9,953 nt of DNA, from assembly GCA_044221805.1 (NCBI GenBank), contig JBGAOK010000112.1, positions 1 to 9,953 of the forward strand, written 5' to 3'. This stretch comes from Meridianimarinicoccus sp044221805. GTDB taxonomy: Bacteria > Pseudomonadota > Alphaproteobacteria > Rhodobacterales > Rhodobacteraceae. Both the position numbers and the translations under genes were made by a program. The notes under the pieces were generated by a model. The model saw only the letters and a list, made by a program, of their open reading frames with translations, was not told the origin of the DNA and ran no database searches. Position 1 is the first letter of the stretch; each line of letters begins with the position of its first letter. Below, in pieces: positions 5,955 through 9,953 of the stretch.

Positions 5955-7343
5955 ATGGCAGAGTATGATGTGATCGTGATCGGCAGCGGCCCCGGCGGCT
6001 ATGTCTGCGCCATTCGTTGCGCCCAGCTCGGGCTGAAGACCGCCTGCGTCGAGGGCCGCGACACCCTTGGCGGCACCTGCCTGAACATCGGCTGCATCCC
6101 CTCCAAGGCGCTGCTCCACGCCTCGCACATGCTGCACGAGGCTGCCCACAACTTCGAGAAGATGGGCCTGAAGGGCAAGACGCCCGCGGTCGACTGGGAC
6201 GCCATGCTGGCCTACAAGACCGACGTCATCGGCCAGAACACCAAAGGCATCGAGTTCCTGTTCAAGAAGAACAAGATCGACTGGCTGAAGGGCTGGGCCA
6301 CGATCCCTGCCCCGGGCCAGGTCAAGGTTGGCGAGGAAACCCACAGCGCGAAGAACATCGTCATCGCCTCGGGCTCGGAACCCTCGTCGCTGCCCGGCGT
6401 CGAGGTCGACGAGAAGATCGTCGTCACCTCGACCGGCGCGCTCGAGCTGGGCAAGATCCCGAAGAAGATGGTCGTCATCGGCGCCGGCGTGATCGGGCTC
6501 GAGCTCGGCTCGGTCTATGCCCGCCTGGGCAGCGAGGTCTCGGTGATCGAATTCCTCGACGTCATCACCCCCACCATGGATGCCGAGGTCTCGCGCCAGT
6601 TCCAGAAGCTTCTGGCCAAGCAGGGCCTGACCTTCACGCTCGGCGCCGCCGTCCAGAAGGTCGAGGTGGTGAAGGGCAAGGCCAAGGTCACCTACAAGCT
6701 CAGGAAGGACGACAGCGAGCACACCGTCGATGCCGACACCGTGCTGGTCTCGACCGGCCGGCGTCCCTACACCAAGGGCCTGGGGATCGAAGCGCTGGGG
6801 ATCGCCACCACCAAGGGCGGCCAGATCGTCACCGACCACCACTATGCCACCAGCGTGAAAGGCATCTATGCCATCGGCGACGCCATCGCCGGGCCGATGC
6901 TGGCCCACAAGGCCGAGGACGAGGGCACCGCGGTGGCCGAGATCCTCGCCGGCCAGGCCGGCCATGTGAACTACGAGGTGATCCCCTCGGTGATCTACAC
7001 CAGCCCCGAGGTCGCCAGCGTCGGCAAGACCGAGGAACAGCTCAAGGCCGAAGGCCGCGCCTACAAGGTCGGCAAGTTCAGCTTCATGGGCAATGGCCGC
7101 GCCAAGGCGGTGTTCATGGGCGACGGCATGGTCAAGCTGCTGGCCGACAAGGACACCGACCGGATCCTCGGCGCCCATATTATCGGCCCGGCCGCCGGCG
7201 ACCTGATCCACGAGGTCTGCGTGGCAATGGAGTTCGGCGCCGCAGCCGAGGATCTGGCCCGCACCTGCCACGCCCACCCGACCTTCTCGGAAGCGGTGCG
7301 CGAGGCCGCGCTGGCCTGCGGCGACGGCGCCATCCACGCCTGA
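5955..7343 (+). CDS. lpdA: Dihydrolipoyl dehydrogenase (E3)
   Basis: FAD-dependent enzyme that reoxidises the dihydrolipoyl groups of E2 and reduces NAD+. It is 462 aa, the usual length. ATG 5955 follows AAGGAGA (5943-5949). Visible elements in order: the FAD-binding GSGPGG at residues 10-15; the redox-active disulfide GGTCLNIGCIPSK (Cys42 and Cys47); the NAD-binding Rossmann motif VVIGAGVIGLELGS near 173-186; the second FAD contact IYAIGDAIAGPMLAHKAEDEG; and the interface catalytic pair in HAHPTFSEAVREA (His441, Glu446). All key residues are present. Placement at the end of the suc operon suggests it serves the 2-oxoglutarate dehydrogenase complex, though E3 is often shared with the pyruvate and glycine-cleavage complexes. 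The terminator-like hairpin right after it suggests the operon ends here. Confidence 0.98.
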   Translation: MAEYDVIVIGSGPGGYVCAIRCAQLGLKTACVEGRDTLGGTCLNIGCIPSKALLHASHMLHEAAHNFEKMGLKGKTPAVDWDAMLAYKTDVIGQNTKGIEFLFKKNKIDWLKGWATIPAPGQVKVGEETHSAKNIVIASGSEPSSLPGVEVDEKIVVTSTGALELGKIPKKMVVIGAGVIGLELGSVYARLGSEVSVIEFLDVITPTMDAEVSRQFQKLLAKQGLTFTLGAAVQKVEVVKGKAKVTYKLRKDDSEHTVDADTVLVSTGRRPYTKGLGIEALGIATTKGGQIVTDHHYATSVKGIYAIGDAIAGPMLAHKAEDEGTAVAEILAGQAGHVNYEVIPSVIYTSPEVASVGKTEEQLKAEGRAYKVGKFSFMGNGRAKAVFMGDGMVKLLADKDTDRILGAHIIGPAAGDLIHEVCVAMEFGAAAEDLARTCHAHPTFSEAVREAALACGDGAIHA

Positions 7344-7349
7344 TCCCCT

Positions 7350-7402
7350 GCCCTGTTGCCGTGTTCCGATCCCCGTTTCCGGGGGTCGGAACAATGCAGG
7401 GC
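7350..7402 (+). terminator. Hairpin after lpdA, probable end of the suc operon
   Basis: GTTCCGATCCCC (7363-7374) pairs with GGGGGTCGGAAC (7381-7392), with one G-T wobble and a six-base loop. An outer stem GCCCTG (7350-7355) with CAGGGC (7397-7402) extends it across an internal loop. It starts six bases after the lpdA stop. There is no T-run after it, so a Rho-assisted or 3'-end-stabilising role is as likely as intrinsic termination. Confidence 0.6.
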
Positions 7403-7443
7403 GACCCGGGTTCTCCCTCCATGCGCACCGATGTGCGCCTGTC

Positions 7444-7464
7444 TGGCTGGCCGCAGGCCGGCCA
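7444..7464 (+). promoter_or_regulatory. Hairpin abutting the ribosome binding site of the small secreted-protein gene
   Basis: TGGCTGGCC (7444-7452) pairs with GGCCGGCCA (7456-7464) around a GCA loop; eight Watson-Crick pairs and one G-T wobble. It ends just before the GGAGGAGG ribosome binding site that begins at 7468. It could control access to the site or protect the 5' end of a separate transcript. This is inferred from pairing alone. Confidence 0.45.
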
Positions 7465-7480
7465 ATGGAGGAGGAAGACC

Positions 7481-7723
7481 ATGACCCGCATTCTTGCCGC
7501 CGCCGCTCTGGCGATGACCCTGCCCTTTGCGGCCTTCGCTCAGGACGAGCATGCCCAGCTTCGGGAGGCGGTTGCCGCTTCCGCTGTCGTCCAGGCGGCC
7601 AACGTCGACGTGGCAAGCCTGACCGACGAGCAGGTCAGCCAGGTATTCTCGATCATCAACAAGGGCGACGTGAGCGACGAGGAAAAGCAGCAGCGCGTGA
7701 TGGAGATCACCGGCACCAACTGA
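7481..7723 (+). CDS. Small secreted (periplasmic) protein of unknown function
   Basis: An 80-aa protein from ATG 7481, preceded by a strong GGAGGAGG ribosome binding site (7468-7475). The open frame extends far upstream only because it overlaps lpdA in another frame; the true start is clear from the signal peptide. Residues 1-20 form a Sec signal: MTR, a hydrophobic Ala/Leu core and AFA before Gln21, a good signal-peptidase I site. The mature part of about 60 residues is polar and probably helical, with VDVASLTDEQVSQVFSIINK and GDVSDEEKQQRVMEI, and has no cysteine. I do not recognise a named family. Hairpins on both sides suggest it may be an independent unit rather than the last gene of the suc operon. 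Confidence 0.87.
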   Translation: MTRILAAAALAMTLPFAAFAQDEHAQLREAVAASAVVQAANVDVASLTDEQVSQVFSIINKGDVSDEEKQQRVMEITGTN

Positions 7724-7725
7724 TC

Positions 7726-7771
7726 GGTGTCCACGCACCCCCTGCCGGTGACGGCAGGGGGTGGCGACACC
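7726..7771 (+). terminator. Strong GNRA-capped hairpin after the small secreted-protein gene
   Basis: A perfect 12-bp stem pairs CACCCCCTGCCG (7736-7747) with CGGCAGGGGGTG (7752-7763) around a GTGA loop, a GNRA-type tetraloop in RNA. An outer GGTGTC (7726-7731) with GACACC (7766-7771) extends it. It starts two bases after the stop codon. Only scattered T residues follow, so the terminator call rests on stem strength and position. Confidence 0.7.
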
Positions 7772-7837
7772 TGCGGATGGGTTTGCCTGTATTCTTCTGC
7801 CTCGATTGCACCGCAGGCTCACAATCTCGCCACCAAG

Positions 7838-7854
7838 GTTAACAGGACGTTAAC
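7838..7854. repeat. Paired GTTAAC hexamers
   Basis: GTTAAC occurs at 7838-7843 and 7849-7854, separated by AGGAC, giving an 11-bp centre-to-centre spacing. Each hexamer is itself palindromic. They lie between convergent genes, where a promoter operator would be unexpected. Confidence 0.6.
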
Positions 7855-7864
7855 GGGCGGCGTC

Positions 7865-7892
7865 GGTGCGCGATCTCGGGTGCGCGATATTG
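7865..7892. repeat. 14-bp tandem repeat in the convergent intergenic region
   Basis: GGTGCGCGATCTCG (7865-7878) is followed directly by GGTGCGCGATATTG (7879-7892); 12 of 14 positions agree. No gene overlaps it. The function is unknown and small-scale duplication is the simplest explanation. Just downstream, at 7901-7920, a short CGGG/CCCG hairpin followed on the minus strand by TTTTCC could be a weak terminator for the GntR gene. Confidence 0.7.
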
Positions 7893-7932
7893 TCCCTGTC
7901 GGAAAAGTCGGGGATCCCGTGGAAAACTCGCG

Positions 7933-8607
7933 TCAGGCCAGCAACATCCGCAGCCCCTGCGTCACGTCGGTGCGAATGGCGAGGCGAAGCCCCGGTTCGT
8001 CTCCGGCCTTCAGCGCGGCGACGATCAGACGGTGGCCACGGGGAGGTTCGGTTCGGTTGAGGCGGCCATAGAGCTTCGCCATCGTCGGACCCAGCTGCAG
8101 CCACACCGTCTCGGCCATCGCCAGCATCGCCGGCGCCTGCGCCCGCAGATAGAGCATCCGGTGGAACTCCAGGTTGGTGCGGATGTAGCCTTGGGCCGAA
8201 TGCTGGGCGATGCTGTCGGCGACCGCCTCGTTGATGGCCTCCAGCCGCTCGATCAGCGCGAGGTGCGCCCGGGGCATGGCCCGGCTGGCCAGTTCCGGTT
8301 CCAGCAGGGCACGGATCGCGGCCAGTTCCTCGATCCTCTCGGCGGTCAGTTCCGGTGTGCTGACCCGGCCCGATGCCGACAGGGTCAGGGCCCCCTCGGC
8401 CACCAGCCGGCGCACCGCCTCGCGCGCCGGGGTCATGCTGACACCGAATTCGTTGCCCAGTCCCCGCAGGGTCAGGTGTTCACCGGGGACGAGACCGCCA
8501 TGCATGATCCGTGTCCGGAGCGTCCGGAAGACCCGATCGTGCACCGTGCTGTCGCCGATCCGGGTGCCGACGCGCGGCAGGCGGGGCAAGGTCGCCTCGT
8601 CGGCCAT
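7933..8607 (-). CDS. GntR-family transcriptional regulator, FCD subfamily
   Basis: A 224-aa one-component regulator. The start at 8607 (ATG at 8607-8605) overlaps the stop of the upstream metallopeptidase gene as TGATG, and translation from it gives a normal GntR N-terminus; the longer open frame only reads the neighbour out of frame. The winged helix-turn-helix occupies about residues 15-82: VHDRVFRTLRTRIMHGGLVPGE, then LGNEFGVSMTPAREAVRRLVAEG, the signature of the family's DNA-recognition helices. The C-terminal FCD effector domain spans about 88-215 and includes NLEFHRMLYLRA (Asn145, His149) and RGHRLIVAALKAGD (His192). FCD domains often bind a metal through Asp and three His. Here Asn145 replaces the Asp and the last His is not seen in IRTDV, so a standard metal site looks incomplete. 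The ligand and targets cannot be inferred. Confidence 0.93.
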   Translation of the reverse strand: MADEATLPRLPRVGTRIGDSTVHDRVFRTLRTRIMHGGLVPGEHLTLRGLGNEFGVSMTPAREAVRRLVAEGALTLSASGRVSTPELTAERIEELAAIRALLEPELASRAMPRAHLALIERLEAINEAVADSIAQHSAQGYIRTNLEFHRMLYLRAQAPAMLAMAETVWLQLGPTMAKLYGRLNRTEPPRGHRLIVAALKAGDEPGLRLAIRTDVTQGLRMLLA

Positions 8608-9305
8608 CAGACGGCAAACCGCAGGCGATGCAGATTCGCGCCACGGTCGCGAAGCCAGCTCCGGTGCCGGGCATGGTCGGGACAAAGCCGCACCACCTGC
8701 GCCCAGAACGCCGGCGAATGGTTCATCTCGACCAGATGCGCTACTTCGTGCGCCGCGACGTAATCCAGAACCTCGGGCGGGGCCATCACCAGGCGCCACG
8801 AGAACATCAGCCGGCCGGTGCTGCTGCACGAGCCCCACCGCGACCGCGGATCGCGCAGCACCAGCGCCGCATAGGACCGGCCGAGCCGATCCGCATGGAC
8901 GTCGCAGGCGGCGGCCAGCCGGTCTCGCGCCAGCGTCTTGAGGACCGCCGCAACCTGAGGCGCCACCGCGCGCGCCGGATTGACCTCGATCGTCTCTGCG
9001 GTCAGCCGGGGCCGGCCCGCGACCGGGGCGATCCGGCGCGGCTGTCCCTCGACCGGGACTAGCCCGCCCAGCACCGGCTGCTCCACCGCCGGCTGCGCCG
9101 CCAGATGCCCCCGGACCCAGCCCGCCTTGCGCTTCAGGAACGCCTCGGCCGTGCCCAGACTGATCCCGGGCGGCACCGACAGGGTGACCCGTCCATCCAT
9201 CCGCGACACCCGCAGCGACAGCCGGCGCGCCTGCGCGGACCAGCGCAGCCGCACCTCCACATCCGGACTTCCCGGCAGTCCCATCCGCTCGATCGTCTTG
9301 CCCAT
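8607..9305 (-). CDS. YgjP/DUF45-type zinc metallopeptidase (SprT-like)
   Basis: A 232-aa protein of the YgjP-like metallopeptidase family (DUF45, PF01863), often annotated as M48-family or SprT-like. The start is taken as ATG 9305-9303, with GGAGAGG just upstream on this strand; a second Met seven codons later is an alternative, and the open frame further upstream is not protein-like. The N-terminal half (VRLRWSAQARRLSLRVSRMDGRVTLSVPPG) is the family's beta-rich domain. The signature RSRWGSCSS is followed by FSWRLVMAPPEVLDYVAAHEVAHL. The HEVAH motif (His186, Glu187, His190) with His196 in NHSPAFW forms the expected zinc site and is intact. There is no signal peptide, so it is probably cytoplasmic. 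Its stop overlaps the start of the GntR gene, suggesting a two-gene operon. The substrate is unknown. Confidence 0.93.
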   Translation of the reverse strand: MGKTIERMGLPGSPDVEVRLRWSAQARRLSLRVSRMDGRVTLSVPPGISLGTAEAFLKRKAGWVRGHLAAQPAVEQPVLGGLVPVEGQPRRIAPVAGRPRLTAETIEVNPARAVAPQVAAVLKTLARDRLAAACDVHADRLGRSYAALVLRDPRSRWGSCSSTGRLMFSWRLVMAPPEVLDYVAAHEVAHLVEMNHSPAFWAQVVRLCPDHARHRSWLRDRGANLHRLRFAV

Positions 9306-9414
9306 TCGCCTCTCCGCTCGGACAGACAGTACCCGGGCCGGGTCCGCTTGTCTCGCCCTTGCGCGCCTCCGGCCGCGGACGCGCACCGCCGCGGGACGTG
9401 ACCCGAGAAAGCCT

Positions 9415-9443
9415 TTGACACGCTCACGCCCCTGTGGCAGTTC
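9415..9443 (+). promoter_or_regulatory. Candidate promoter for the FYDLN_acid gene
   Basis: A perfect consensus -35 hexamer TTGACA lies at 9415-9420. At 17-bp spacing the -10 position reads CAGTTC (9438-9443), a poor match, as is common in GC-rich alphaproteobacterial promoters. It would give a leader of about 65 bases before the ATG at 9514. Support is limited to the -35 and its position in a divergent intergenic region. Confidence 0.35.
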
Positions 9444-9513
9444 CCAGCTTTGCATCGCGCCAGGGCCCTTGCGCCCCGGCCTGAAGGCCTGACACCAGAG
9501 GAACATCCGGCTC

Positions 9514-9825
9514 ATGGCAAAGGAAGAATGGGGAACCAAGCGGGTCTGCCCGACCACGGGCAAACGCTTCTATGACCTCAACCGCACCCCAATCGTCAGC
9601 CCCTATACCGGCGAGGTCGTGACGCTCGAAACCGGCCGGGGCCGCGCGATGATCGCCGAACGGGTCAAGCCCGGGGTGGATCTCGACGACGAACCCGTCG
9701 TGCTCGAAGACGTCGACGCCGATGCCGCCGATGTCGGTCTCGACGACGAAATCCTTGAGGATGACGAGGACGAGAATGTCTCGCTCGACGATCTGGCCGA
9801 CGTGGCAGCGGACGACGACGTCTGA
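9514..9825 (+). CDS. FYDLN_acid / TIGR02300 family protein
   Basis: A 103-aa protein of a small alphaproteobacterial family named for its FYDLN motif. The N-terminal half has the nearly invariant block WGTKRVCPTTGKRFYDLN, followed by SPYTGEVV. The C-terminal half, from about residue 51, is strongly acidic: 24 of the last 53 residues are Asp or Glu, which suggests a disordered tail. There is no signal peptide or membrane segment, and a single Cys argues against a zinc ribbon. ATG 9514 is the first in-frame Met; the nearest purine-rich stretch, AGAGGAA (9497-9503), is slightly far (ten bases). The function is not established for the family. It lies divergent from the metallopeptidase and just upstream of tRNA-Ala. 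Confidence 0.95.
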   Translation: MAKEEWGTKRVCPTTGKRFYDLNRTPIVSPYTGEVVTLETGRGRAMIAERVKPGVDLDDEPVVLEDVDADAADVGLDDEILEDDEDENVSLDDLADVAADDDV

Positions 9826-9858
9826 GGACTTTCGGTTCGGGGGGCTGCGATTTTCCCC

Positions 9859-9887
9859 TTGAACCCCCCCGCGCCATCCCATAGAGA
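9859..9887 (+). promoter_or_regulatory. Candidate promoter for tRNA-Ala
   Basis: TTGAAC (9859-9864) and TAGAGA (9882-9887) are 17 bases apart and resemble -35 and -10 elements. The following bases (CGCGCT) form a GC-rich discriminator, a known trait of stringently controlled stable-RNA promoters. Transcription would start near 9894, about 21 bases before the mature tRNA. Confidence 0.4.
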
Positions 9888-9893
9888 CGCGCT

Positions 9894-9909
9894 GTGCCGG
9901 AAACGGCAC
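9894..9909 (+). repeat. Hairpin in the tRNA-Ala 5' leader
   Basis: GTGCCG (9894-9899) pairs perfectly with CGGCAC (9904-9909) around GAAA, a GNRA tetraloop. It ends five bases before the first tRNA base. It may help RNase P processing of the precursor, or it may be a remnant terminator of the upstream gene; no T-run follows. Confidence 0.6.
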
Positions 9910-9914
9910 GATGT

Positions 9915-9953
<39 letters not shown>

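Noticed and set aside
6017..7480. Long upstream extension of the small secreted-protein gene across lpdA
   Set aside because: This part lies out of frame over lpdA. The signal peptide and strong ribosome binding site fix the start at 7481.
5871..7616. A 581-codon minus-strand open frame opposite lpdA
   Set aside because: lpdA on the plus strand is a full-length, motif-complete protein; the antisense frame has no family features.
8032..8763. Plus-strand open frames of 243 codons over the GntR and metallopeptidase genes
   Set aside because: Both are antisense shadows of the two well-supported minus-strand genes.
8608..8838. N-terminal extension of the GntR gene
   Set aside because: It overlaps the zinc-site coding region of the metallopeptidase in another frame and is not protein-like; the TGATG start at 8607 gives a normal GntR N-terminus.
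9331..9343. Palindrome ACCCGG-G-CCGGGT upstream of the metallopeptidase as an operator
   Set aside because: It is short, made almost only of G and C, and lies in a GC-rich region; nothing else supports an operator.
9838..9871. CGGGGGG/CCCCCCG pairing after the FYDLN gene as a terminator
   Set aside because: The loop is about 20 bases, competing pairings exist with the inner CCCC, and no T-run follows; homopolymer complementarity alone is weak evidence.

Overview
The window is a high-GC stretch of chromosome from an alphaproteobacterium, most likely a member of the Rhodobacteraceae/Paracoccaceae. This rests on the gene order sucD-sucA-sucB-(small genes)-lpd, an E2o with two lipoyl domains, an FYDLN_acid (TIGR02300) protein next to a tRNA-Ala gene, and strong G/C bias at third codon positions. 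It looks like core-genome sequence. I see no insertion sequence, phage gene, CRISPR array, toxin-antitoxin pair or defence system.

Region 1 (1-7343, + strand) is the distal part of a TCA-cycle operon. It holds the 3' end of sucD (succinyl-CoA ligase alpha), sucA (2-oxoglutarate dehydrogenase E1), sucB (E2, dihydrolipoyl succinyltransferase), an 89-aa ABM-like small protein, a four-helix MAPEG-family membrane protein, and lpdA (E3, dihydrolipoyl dehydrogenase). SucA, SucB and LpdA together form the complex that converts 2-oxoglutarate to succinyl-CoA; SucCD then makes succinate and ATP/GTP from it.

The most striking observation is inside sucA. The reading frame is open and otherwise matches the family closely, but about 55 residues are missing at codon 368. 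The lost block contains the GDAA half of the thiamine-diphosphate/Mg2+ motif; the NN half directly follows the junction. If this is real and not an assembly or sequence artefact, the E1 should be inactive and the TCA cycle broken at this step, even though E2, E3 and SucD look intact.

Region 2 (7344-7932) has a terminator-like hairpin after lpdA, a small gene for an 80-aa secreted protein of unknown function, a strong hairpin after it, and a convergent intergenic region with short repeats. Region 3 (7933-9305, - strand) is a two-gene unit, a YgjP/DUF45 zinc metallopeptidase followed by a GntR/FCD regulator, joined by a TGATG stop/start overlap. Region 4 (9306-9953, + strand) has a possible promoter, the FYDLN_acid gene, and a tRNA-Ala(GGC) gene cut by the window end, preceded by a candidate promoter and a GNRA-capped hairpin.
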